In this document: piece by piece, positions 51,301-59,268 of the stretch
How positions within the stretch are numbered: the first letter of the stretch is position 1
How the letters are laid out: each line of letters opens with the position of its first letter
NCBI GenBank assembly: GCA_000149265.1
Contig: CH003313.1
Location: forward strand, 593,160-657,159
Direction: 5' to 3'
DNA from: Ciona savignyi
Taxonomy: Eukaryota; Chordata; Ascidiacea; Phlebobranchia; Cionidae
DNA: 64,000 nucleotides
Translations under genes and position numbers: made by a program
Notes under the pieces: generated by a model
The model's database searches: none
The model's input: the letters and a program-made list of their open reading frames with translations, nothing else
What the model was told of the DNA's origin: nothing

Positions 51301-52868
51301 GATTGAAATAAGCTCGCATAATTCGAAATCTTTTAATTTGATGGATTCGTCAGAGATTCGTTCTTTGAATGAGGGAACCTAAAATAACCAGATTACAAAT
51401 CAATTGGCTTACCACACGAGTTTTCACATAGCTTATGGTTGCAAGTAATTACCAAATATTAAGTACTGGGCAGTGATGGATATGTCACTTTATGAAGGTT
51501 TCAAGAAAATGGGTGTTACTAAGCAAATGTATATTAACATATGTTACGTACCTGTCTCTTCGACCGACCACCTGCCATGCCGGCATCCATCTTTGGATCC
51601 ATCATTTCAATAGCACTCATGGCTTCATACAAACCAAAGCTGAGAATACACTTAAGTGAGGTACATACATCAGTAAGGTTAGCTGCTATCTGCTGTGTAA
51701 TTGTTTAACTAATAAAAGAAATTAATATGAGCATCCTAACTTATTACTGATCACTGTTTCTATTTAAGAATATGTTGGTATTAAAACACTTAAAAGCATA
51801 TTTATATTGAAGAGTTATTACAGACACAATAAAAAATTAGGTTTTAACACAATAGCAATCATCAGATTACCTTATGCACAGCATCAGATTACCTTGTGCA
51901 CAATGTAAAGTTGAAGAAGCTATTGCTTGATTAAGGCATTGCTACAATGTTTTCACTCATTACTCCACTGAATTCAGGTGATGTCCTACTAACTGCATTC
52001 CCTTCTGCACAACCAACAACGCAAGTGGCTAGGTTCGACGCTCTAACCAACTGAGCTATACAGCCAGACACCACAGACATCGTTTTCAGAATAACGAGAC
52101 ATCTAAACTCACTTTGATTCATGGACCAGCTCTCCAAGCTTTAAACCTAAAAAAATAATAATAACATAAAAAGTGGTTGTTAAAAATCACTTTTTTCTAA
52201 AAAAGTTACAACTGGCATGATACACACTGATGGTGAGGTATCGGATCAGCTGCTTTGCCTACATTCTAATCGTAGACATTTTATTTAATTACGGTATTCT
52301 CTATTGACAAATTTTCAGATACTAGTATTTGCACAAGTTATGTTACTCTTAATGGTATAGCAGTGTCTATAGAGTTTTGTTATATTGATTCTGCCATGTA
52401 AACTAAGAAACTAATTCTATCGTGCATATAGAATAGGAGGATATAGGATATTCATGTTTATCCCCGGGAATGGAAAAACCAAGGAGGTTAACACACAAGC
52501 AATCGTCAGATCACTTCTCGCCCACCGTAGGGTTACCGAAGCTATTCCATTGTTTGTGTTGTGACTTGTGTATGATTCACACATTCCTTCAATTTAGTAG
52601 AACCCATTAATTTGCTGGGTTTAGGCAATGTCCGTTAAGTGCCTTGCCCAAGGACACAACCGACTAGCTTGCAACCAGTTTCGTACCTGCAACCCTTCGG
52701 CTAAAATGCCACGCACTAAACCACCTGACTAACCCATCAGACATAATTACCTTCACATGCTTGTGTAAATGCCACAGTAATATTACTCCAGTTGTAGTGA
52801 TATTTGCAGGTTTCTTCCCAGTGGGGTACTGGACTGGGTGACGGGGTTTCTTTTGGTTCCACCATCAT
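42335..52868 (-). CDS. NAA35: N-alpha-acetyltransferase 35, NatC auxiliary subunit (Mak10)
   Basis: Eighteen exons: 52751-52868, 52113-52146, 51552-51639, 51277-51378, 50460-50609, 49919-50047, 49309-49425, 48792-48859, 48237-48344, 47451-47562, 46628-46864, 46297-46389, 45556-45672, 44984-45057, 44503-44683, 43603-43776, 42920-43038, 42335-42475. About 720 residues (vertebrate about 725). Blocks in order: LKLGELVHES, AMSAIEMMDPKMDAGM, SWLEGQSLAQTVFTCLF, VFEEEDFQTLTYGFK, GFDPLVNQRLLPPTFPR, AYGHNYARQREKL, DHEYHYIYWYLAEVLLSW, a Lys-rich SHKKAKKNKKK, REIVLTQ, IRYEHRFSPF and MTKLLAGGHK. NatC acetylates N-termini such as Met-Leu; NAA35 anchors the catalytic subunit to the ribosome. Every junction keeps phase except 43603/43038, which is one base short. 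The start is MMVEPKETP at 52868. Confidence 0.95.
42720..42850 (+). mobile_element. SINE family A 3' fragment
   Basis: 'aaccagttaatccactaggt', 'cctggcaatcttcactaagc' and 'acgacgcactaactaaccca', in the last NAA35 intron. Confidence 0.6.
43200..43330. repeat. Dispersed repeat B copy
   Basis: Related to 21600-21740 through 'attgattcgattatagacgt' and 'cggctgccgttttgtcgg'; also shares the lead-in 'tttttcctagttgggttagg'. Family unknown. Confidence 0.45.
43910..44290 (+). mobile_element. Two overlapping degenerate SINE family A copies
   Basis: Two partial copies follow each other: 'taattatcagactatatcgt' with 'attgcggtgtgttgtgtaag', then 'tgcccactgtaaggttgcca' with 'actgcagtgtattgaataat' and a tRNA-like 'ctagtggtctttccaaccca'. 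Confidence 0.55.
45675..46043. other. Assembly gap of 369 N, next to a GGA-rich simple repeat
   Basis: Ns begin directly upstream of the AG acceptor of NAA35 exon 45556-45672 and end at an AGG/GAG run (46044-46078). Coding phases on both sides agree (exon 46297-46389 to exon 45556-45672), so the gap is intronic and no coding sequence need be missing. Confidence 0.98.
46435..46590 (+). mobile_element. SINE family A 3' fragment
   Basis: 'caagatccaggcaatgtccg', 'ccaaccagctagcgactagt', 'cttcaactaaaagtcaacgc' and 'aacccactaagctattc', in an NAA35 intron. Confidence 0.6.
47760..47950 (+). mobile_element. Degenerate SINE family A copy
   Basis: 'aatcgtcagattactttgtc', 'tccactgcagtgagtagtgc', 'ctgggttcaggtgatgtcca' and 'gatcctcaaacctttcgact' survive, in an NAA35 intron. 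Confidence 0.5.
51840..52075 (-). mobile_element. tRNA-headed SINE copy
   Basis: On the minus strand 'gctgtatagctcagttggtt' followed by 'agagcgtcgaacc' is a very clear tRNA A-box region at the 5' end; the body resembles SINE family A ('gaattcaggtgatgtcc' on the plus strand). It lies in NAA35 intron 2. Confidence 0.6.
52435..52740 (+). mobile_element. SINE family A, well-preserved full-length copy
   Basis: Starts 'aggatattcatgtttatccc' and contains 'aggttaacacacaagcaatc', 'ccgtagggttaccgaagcta', 'ttcaatttagtagaacccat', 'aagtgccttgcccaaggaca', 'ttcgtacctgcaacccttcg' and 'cgcactaaaccacctgac'. A good consensus seed for the family; lies in NAA35 intron 1. Confidence 0.85.
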
Positions 52869-53320
52869 AATTTGGCCGCCAAAATATACAAGACCACTAT
52901 ACACACCAGCTACCAGGGCACACAACATGTACGCCAAGAAATGGTGATGAAAATTTAACCTAACTACTAAAGCATTGTATTTACCTAAATTAAAGAACAT
53001 TTAAACGAAAAAGAATATCCAACCAGATAACAAAATAAAAGCAGGCACACCATAAATGTTAACCCAGTGTGAAAATATATACGGGGATAAGATTGGTATC
53101 TGGATAGGTATTTTGTTAGGTCTACAAAGATAAATATATATGTTGCCTAGGTAGGTGCACAAAAGACAATACAACAGATGCATAAACTCAAAACATAGTA
53201 TTGGTAGCAACATGAGACCAATTTAAGTGGCAACAATTACATTTTGATTATACATTATACAATACATTAATACAAATTTTAACTTAAAATTGTATAGTAA
53301 CTTTTAGATTTAAATAAAAT
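52869..53320. other. Spacer between the frameshifted fukutin copy and NAA35
   Basis: Upstream and 5' untranslated sequence of NAA35, including 'ttctttaatttag' on the minus strand (52985-52997), a possible splice acceptor also present in the duplicate. No further gene. Confidence 0.5.
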
Positions 53321-54826
53321 TTAATACAATGAATCCTCGACAGACTTTATTAAAGCTTGAACTTGATGTTTATTTTTTATGTCAATTGGTTGATAATTAC
53401 GAAATGCTTTATGCAATAAAGATGGATTAAATTTAGTTGCTAGTTTATGGTTAGGGACTGGGGAAGATTTCCAGTGAAATTGTTTTACAGGTTTTGACCA
53501 GTTTGGGCCATAGAGGTATTCAATACTGGTACGTGTATCACAAGGAACGTGTACTGTCACATTTAAAAATTCTGTCAAACATAATTCAAATTTTGGGAAC
53601 TCATATCTGTAAGTTTGGCCATCCCTATCAGTACAACCGAACCAAACAAAGTCATTTTCTTCATAAGTAAAAAATACATCAATCTTTACAGAGTTTTCAA
53701 ACAGGAAAGTAAATTGCAAGCTATCATTCATCATACCAACTTTATGAATGAGAGGTATATTGGCTAAGATCATGCCTTCTAGTATTTTCGAAGTATAATG
53801 CTCAAGTTTTATCTCTAAGTCTACATCACTGTCATGGGGAACCACGTCACATTCCCTGTACCAACCAAGCAAAGTCCCACTGCTTAAAAAGAATGGCACA
53901 TTCAAACTATCCAGAATCTTTTTTGCAGTTCTATTATTGAATTTCTTGCATTTCTTACAAAATCTTCTTCCTTTTCGGTCAGATTTCTACCATACTTTTC
54001 ATTGTATAATTTTGCTCCTTTATGATTGCATTCTATAAAACGCAGAGTTTCTAAAGCGTTTAATAAACATGTCAGTTGGGTAAGGAATTTTTAAGGTAAA
54101 CTGATTAAATACTACATCATACGTTTTTTGTAACAATTTTTTATCAACAGCTTGCGCGTATCCTCGGACTTCTTTCGCCAGGCTTTCTATACTATGCAGT
54201 TTATCTAGGAAGGTTGACTTGGCCATATCAACAATTTTTTTCCAATCGCTGTCAGAAAGTGGACCTATCCAGAAGTAGCTTTCTCGTCTTTCGTGTAAAA
54301 TTAAAATCTGTATGACTGAATTGTTTCGCATTGCCAAAAATCTCGATGGAATTAATTGTTCCTCTCCATAGTGCATTCTTGGGTCTTTGGTCGAACTTAA
54401 GTATGTGGTGAAATTCAGGCTTTCAACATCCTTTATAATTAAAAGCAAGTTGTCCTGTAGATCTTGACTGTGAACAGCAAAAGTAGTTAACTTCATCTTG
54501 GATAGATGGAAGGGCTGATTGAAATTCAATTGTTCTTGCTTAAGATTATTATTGTCCATATTTTCTAAAATATTGACATCAAACAAGACTAATGAAGTGT
54601 TATATTGTTGAAACACTTTAAGAAGTATTGGCCAGTTTTCCACCTCTTTCTTTCCAAAGATCCAACAATTATTACATCTTTTAAGTTGACTCAAAACTGG
54701 ATCATCATGTATAATTTTCACAATTAAAATTCCACAGCAAAACAACACTAAGTATTTTAGGATTTTTGTGCGTAGCTTCACCGAATTATATAGAACAAGA
54801 CATGTTCTAGGTCTATAAAATTTCAT
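53321..54826 (-). pseudogene. Fukutin-like paralogue with two frameshifts
   Basis: Single-exon homologue of the neighbouring fukutin. The first part (54826 down to about 54040) encodes a membrane anchor and DPRMHYGEEQLIPSRF and SYFWIGPLSDSDW blocks. An extra base in the A4 run at 54037-54040 shifts the frame and reads into a stop. Homology continues in another frame (IECNHKGAK, LTEKEEDFV) until a second shift of two bases near 53931-53938. The last part (53905-53321) has FFLSSGTLLGWYRECDVVPH, the metal-binding DVD in HDSDVDL, KIDVFFTYEENDFVW and ELCLTEFLNVTVHVPCDT. The two shifts sum to three bases. The C-terminus differs from fukutin and lacks the acidic tail. Either a young pseudogene or assembly error; the domain otherwise looks constrained. 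Confidence 0.8.
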
Positions 54827-55778
54827 TTCTATAGTATATTAGGCTGAGTATAGGTCTAGATTATATAACATAGATTATATAGACAGCTTCTTTTTTCTTA
54901 CACTTCTCTTTTTTCATCAAGTTAAACAAGGCAATACAAATAAATATTGTACATAGGTTATTTTATGGACAAATAAGACTTTTGATTTATGAGTAAACCA
55001 AAAAAAGGCCATATGTTCATGTAAAAAGCTTTATTCTGTAATCTATACTACTTTTGTATACTTTCAGTTGCTATTCAATACAAAGCAATGGTTCTTTACA
55101 CAGATTTTAATTTTTTGAGATTTCAGTAAACCATAATTTTGAAATGAGAGAACAATTGTCTGTTATCCCACACAAATCTAGTGATTTTAAATACATGCCA
55201 GCTTCTGCAATTCTTTTTCTTAAAACATCTTTGCCTTCCAGCATGAACAAGACTGTTTAAGAATCTTCACACCATATACATTAGAATCTGTTTTATTCAT
55301 TGTTATACTGTCAATCATATTTCACGTTACTATACCTAGTGTTTCCTATGAGACGTTTGTTTAGTTCTCTTAATGGGGTTCTGGCAAAATGCAAATTATC
55401 AAGCATATTCAAAAGGTGTGAAGGGGCGCTTTTCCCAGAACTGCTGCTTAAGAAGGTTCCAATACCTAGTATTACGGCTGTCTCCATTTTATATTTCAGC
55501 AATATTTCTGATTGGGGAGGGCTAAGGGCCTGTGTAGTGTAACTGAGAAGCAGAATTTTTAAAATTAATTTTGTTGTGTTACAAAAAATAATACTAAAAC
55601 GAAAGTAATTAAAAGTCAAGATAGAAGTACCACAGCATAAAATAAAATAAATATCAAAAGAATTAGATTAGCTTTAATCTTATAAAACGAATAAAATATG
55701 AGGAACATGGACAAAAGCAGTGGTAAACTGTTGTTTTTTTAAGAATTCTTATGGACAACATATATCCATATAAATTAC
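54827..55778. other. Spacer inside the tandem duplication
   Basis: Sequence downstream of the NAA35 exon 1 relic and upstream of the fukutin-like copy. No further NAA35 exon was found here, so the relic exon has no partner before 52146. Confidence 0.5.
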
Positions 55779-55896
55779 CTTCACATGCTTGTGTAAATGC
55801 CACAGTAATATTACTCCAGTTGTAGTGATATTTGCAGTTTTTTTCCCAATAAGGTACTGGACTGGGGAACGATGTGTCTTTTGGTTCCACAATTAT
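55779..55896 (-). pseudogene. Duplicate of NAA35 exon 1 with lost start codons
   Basis: 118 bases aligning with NAA35 exon 1 (52751-52868). It keeps YNWSNITVAFTQACEG and the GAAG|GTAATT donor, but the paired ATG ATG start of the true exon reads ATA ATT here. No other in-frame ATG precedes the block, so it cannot start NAA35 unless translation begins elsewhere. Confidence 0.85.
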
Positions 55897-56287
55897 AAAC
55901 TTGCTGCCAAAATATACGAGACCACTATATATTCCATGTACTAAAGCATTGTAGTGCCTAAAATAAAGAACAGTTTAAAAAAAACGAAAACGTTTAAAGT
56001 ATAACCAACCTGAAGAAAAAACAAAATCTGGCGCATCATAAATGGTAAACCAGTGTAAAAATATATAGGGATAAGCACCTCTAGTTTTGGCACAGTTGTT
56101 TTGGCAGTGTTAACAACATGTAGAATAAAACAACAACAGGTCTTTGCTTTTCACAGTGGTTGCCTGCACTCAATTGCAATAAAAGAAGCTAGAACAGTAA
56201 AAATAAAATCACAAGAACAAAACAAAGTCGAAACAATAAACCCAAATAAATTAACGAAATATAGACAAACAAAGCAGCAAGAAAGTT

Positions 56288-57790
56288 TTAAGCTTCATCA
56301 GGCTCATAATCGTCTTCTTCATCTTCTTCATTTTCTTCGTCTTTCTTTTTCACTTTTGAAAAATCAACCTCGTATATTTGAACTGCTTCATTGATTTCTG
56401 AATCACCCCATTGACCGTTGGTTTCCACATTTGGTGGACTGAGGTTCCACTGCCATTGTTTTACTTCATCCATCCAGTTTTTGCCATAATTAGCTTCAAT
56501 GTAAGTGTGGGTGTCACATGGTACTCTGACTTTTAAGCCTACGAACTCAGTCCAACACAATGTGAATTTGGGAAACTTGTATTTGTATTTTCGTCCGTCA
56601 TGAGCTTGAGTTCCACCATTCCAAACATAATCGGTTTCTTCATAAAAAAAGAAAATATCAAGTTTTACACCTTCTTCGGAGACAAATGAAAGTTCAAAGC
56701 TGTCTTTTACAAAACCAAATTTATGTTTTAAAAGAAGGCCTGCCTTTTCCATTCGTTTTATTAAAGATGGTTTATAATCCTTAATCCAGACTCCAAAATC
56801 CACATCCTTACTGTGTGGTATCACATTACACTGGCGAAACCATCCTAAACAAGTTCCACTGCTCAACCAGAAAGGAATCTCTAATTTGTCAAGAACTTTC
56901 TTCGCGGTTTGCATGATTTTCTTAGAGGATGCAACAAATGTCTTGTCCTTTTCAGTGAGTTCTTTTCCAAATTGTTTCTTAAACTGCTTAGCGCGTTTAA
57001 AGTTGCACTCTATGAAATGAGAAGTATGATAGCGTTCCAAAAATTTAGTAATATGGTATGGGACACTGAATTTATGACCATCAATTTCGATGGGCAAACC
57101 TAGGAAATGCATGCCTTTATCGATAGCTTGTGCATATCGAGGAAATTTTGCTCCAATCCTCTCCATGCTGTGCCATCCATCTGATAAAGCTGGAGCTAAA
57201 ACATTAACAGTATCTGTCCAATCCTTATCAGTGACCGGACCTATCCATAGGTAACTTGTTACACGATCGTACAAAAATGCGATATGGATAACATGATCCT
57301 TTTTAGCAGCCCAGAAATATGAAGGAATGAGAACTGGCTTCCCTTCTCCATAAAATCTAGGGTCTTCGACGAAAGTAATATGCGTTGTGAAGCCAAGACG
57401 AGTTAGGTCCTTCTGAATGGACTCTTCCTGGCCATGAAATTTAGTCCCTTGGATAGCAAAAGTAATTACATTTTTTTCCTCAGGGTGATATTTACATAGC
57501 GTTTTGCATTGGTGGTCGCTTTCATGCCACGACCTGGGTCGAGATTGGAATAAATTTGGAAAAATGTCAAAGTCAAATAATATCATGGGAATCTTGTGGT
57601 CTTTAAACACGCTAAGAAATTTGTCCAAACAATGTTTCTGGTGGGTGACAGAAGCATCTGTTATCTTCGTAAACTCGTATGTCTCGACAAAGACGTAAGT
57701 AAAGAGAACAGATCCAAGCCAAATGCTTCCAATCAGGAACAAGAGAGTTTTAACCCTCATAGACTGGACTTGTTTAATCATGTCCATCAT
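56288..57790 (-). CDS. FKTN: Fukutin (ribitol-5-phosphate transferase family), single exon
   Basis: Intronless 500-residue reading frame (human protein 461). Residues 15-35 form a signal anchor typical of type II Golgi proteins. DPRFYGEGKP, YLWIGPVTDKDW, SHFIECNFKRA, PFWLSSGTCLGWFRQCNVIP, the D329-V330-D331 metal site in HSKDVDFGVW, LDIFFFYEETDYVWNGGTQ, FPKFTLCWTEF, RVPCDTHTYIEANYGKNW and LSPPNV are in family order. Human fukutin adds ribitol-5-phosphate from CDP-ribitol to the O-mannosyl glycan of alpha-dystroglycan in the Golgi. An acidic tail (about residues 481-500, Glu/Asp-rich) goes beyond the human protein. An AG acceptor ends 12 bases upstream of the ATG (57803-57804), which fits spliced-leader trans-splicing. 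Confidence 0.95.
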   Translation of the reverse strand: MMDMIKQVQSMRVKTLLFLIGSIWLGSVLFTYVFVETYEFTKITDASVTHQKHCLDKFLSVFKDHKIPMILFDFDIFPNLFQSRPRSWHESDHQCKTLCKYHPEEKNVITFAIQGTKFHGQEESIQKDLTRLGFTTHITFVEDPRFYGEGKPVLIPSYFWAAKKDHVIHIAFLYDRVTSYLWIGPVTDKDWTDTVNVLAPALSDGWHSMERIGAKFPRYAQAIDKGMHFLGLPIEIDGHKFSVPYHITKFLERYHTSHFIECNFKRAKQFKKQFGKELTEKDKTFVASSKKIMQTAKKVLDKLEIPFWLSSGTCLGWFRQCNVIPHSKDVDFGVWIKDYKPSLIKRMEKAGLLLKHKFGFVKDSFELSFVSEEGVKLDIFFFYEETDYVWNGGTQAHDGRKYKYKFPKFTLCWTEFVGLKVRVPCDTHTYIEANYGKNWMDEVKQWQWNLSPPNVETNGQWGDSEINEAVQIYEVDFSKVKKKDEENEEDEEDDYEPDEA

Positions 57791-57802
57791 TTTAACTAGT
57801 TT

Positions 57803-57818
57803 CTGTACAAAATCAATT
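57803..57818 (-). promoter_or_regulatory. Possible trans-splice acceptor of fukutin
   Basis: On the minus strand 'aattgattttgtacag' ends 12 bases before the ATG. No upstream coding exon is needed and tunicates use spliced-leader trans-splicing. Inference only. Confidence 0.4.
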
Positions 57819-58114
57819 TTAAGCTAATGTACAGATTTAAGAATACAAAATGTAGAAAGCTGAAGCAACAGCACCAAATTATTATTTTATTCCCAATTAT
57901 AGGAAATTATACAACAATAAACTACTTTGTGCTTCTCCTTTTTTCTGTCAGTTACACTATTAAAAATTATACTGACTGAATTCTATTTGCCTGACTTTCC
58001 CAAGATAAATAGAATCATCTGTATTTTCCGTCTGGTATATTTGATGCCAATGTTAAAAATATTGTTTTCCCGCCAGCAGCAACACGTGAACGTAACAATG
58101 CCGTTTGTCGAGTG

Positions 58115-58402
58115 CATAGGATATTCATGTTTATCCCCGTGAATGGGAAAACCAAGGGGGTTATCACACGGGCAATCGTCAGATCACCTCGCGCCCATCG
58201 TCGGGTTACCGGAGCTATTGCAGTGTCTTGTGTATATTACACACGTTCCTTTAATTTGGTAAAACCCAATAATCCGCTGGGTTCAGGAACTGTACGTTCA
58301 GTGCCTTGTCCAAGGACACAACCAACTAGCTATCGAAATCGACCAGTTTTGAAACTGCAACTTTGCGGTTGAATGGCGTCGCACTAAACAACCAGCAAAA
58401 TG
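58115..58402 (+). mobile_element. SINE family A, well-preserved full-length copy
   Basis: Starts 'aggatattcatgtttatccc' and contains 'cacgggcaatcgtcagatca', 'cgtcgggttaccggagctat', 'ttaatttggtaaaacccaat' and 'ccttgtccaaggacacaacc'. Nearly parallel to the copy at 52435-52740. Confidence 0.85.
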
Positions 58403-58433
58403 TACAGCAGCCACCTAGGACCGCCTGGTTAAG

Positions 58434-58660
58434 GTAGGATATTCATGTTTATTCCATGAATGGAAAAATACAAGGGGCGTAACACAGGCAATCGTTAGAT
58501 TTCTACACGCCAACTGTTCGATTTTGCACTATATTCAATTTGCATCGATATTCTGTATGAACCTTACAGACTTCAACTGCTGAATTTGAGACGATCCTTT
58601 AGTTTTATTGCAAACCAATAATCAACTGGGTTCAGGGGGTGACTTACATGTGTAGCATTT
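58434..58660 (+). mobile_element. SINE family A, diverged copy
   Basis: 'ggatattcatgtttattcca', 'aggcaatcgttagatttcta' and 'caataatcaactgggttcag'; the middle differs from the other copies. Confidence 0.65.
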
Positions 58661-58699
58661 CGTATGATCTATATTTGGTGTGTGCTAAATATTCTGTGT

Positions 58700-58905
58700 T
58701 CGTCGGGTTACCGGAGCTATTGCAGTGTGTTGTATATGATAGACACGTTCCTTCAATTTGTTAGAACCCATTAATCCGCTGGGTTCCGGCAATGTCCGTA
58801 AAGTGCCTTGCCCAAGGACACAACCGACTATCTAGCGACCACTTTCGCACCTGCAACCTTTCGATTGAAAGGCGTCGCACTTAACCGCTGAACCACCGGG
58901 CCGGT
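58700..58905 (+). mobile_element. SINE family A, 3' two thirds
   Basis: 'cgtcgggttaccggagctat', 'tgcagtgtgttgtatatgat', 'ttccggcaatgtccgtaaag', 'cttgcccaaggacacaaccg' and 'cttaaccgctgaaccaccgg' are close to consensus. Confidence 0.8.
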
Positions 58906-59224
58906 AAATGTTTTACCATTTTTGCAAAGTTACCTGACATTATATAAAAAACAAATGATTATTGTCTCATCATACACATATAATTACTTTATAATTGGGA
59001 TCAAAAATGGAGGTCACGAAATTAAACAGCGCATGTGTGTATGACGTAATCAGTTTAGTTGTATTAAATTGCAAGAAGGTTTGTTATGAAATGATCGTAG
59101 GAGCGAGCTGAAATTATCGGTGAGTTGATTCCATTTGTATAATAGTCTCACATGTTAGCACAAGAATTATTGCGCCAGATATAATAATTTGTTGCTTCAG
59201 TACTGAATAACCAAAATGTGCAGA

Positions 59225-59244
59225 TTACTTTTTCATCATCTTAG
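59225..59244 (+). promoter_or_regulatory. Possible trans-splice acceptor of the prenyl synthase
   Basis: 'ttactttttcatcatcttag' is a good pyrimidine tract plus AG, 24 bases before the ATG at 59269. No upstream exon is apparent. Fits spliced-leader trans-splicing or an untranslated first exon. Confidence 0.4.
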
Positions 59245-59268
59245 GCTAGGTACGTAATAGCTTAAAGA

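Larger units (their letters stand above)
52740..57800 (-). repeat. Tandem duplication of a fukutin + NAA35-exon-1 unit, offset about 3028 bases
   Basis: The NAA35 exon 1 segment at 52751-52868 matches 55779-55896 without indels, offset 3028 bases, and flanking sequence up to about 53095 and 56075 also aligns ('aatgctttagta', 'cccagtgtgaaaatatata' versus 'accagtgtaaaaatatata'). Upstream of each copy on the minus strand lies a fukutin homologue (53321-54826 and 56288-57790). The fukutin parts have diverged far more than the exon 1 parts. Confidence 0.85.
57791..59268. other. Intergenic region rich in SINE family A copies
   Basis: Lies between the divergent fukutin and prenyl-synthase genes. 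At least three SINE copies (listed separately) occupy 58115-58905; the remainder is AT-rich with nothing recognised. Confidence 0.6.

Noticed and set aside
52020..52066. Functional tRNA gene on the minus strand
   Set aside because: Has a good A-box half but no complete cloverleaf or acceptor stem; it is the head of a SINE.
53906..54019. Intron in the fukutin-like copy
   Set aside because: The stretch keeps fukutin similarity (IECNHKGAK, LTEKEEDFV), so it is coding sequence broken by frameshifts, not an intron.
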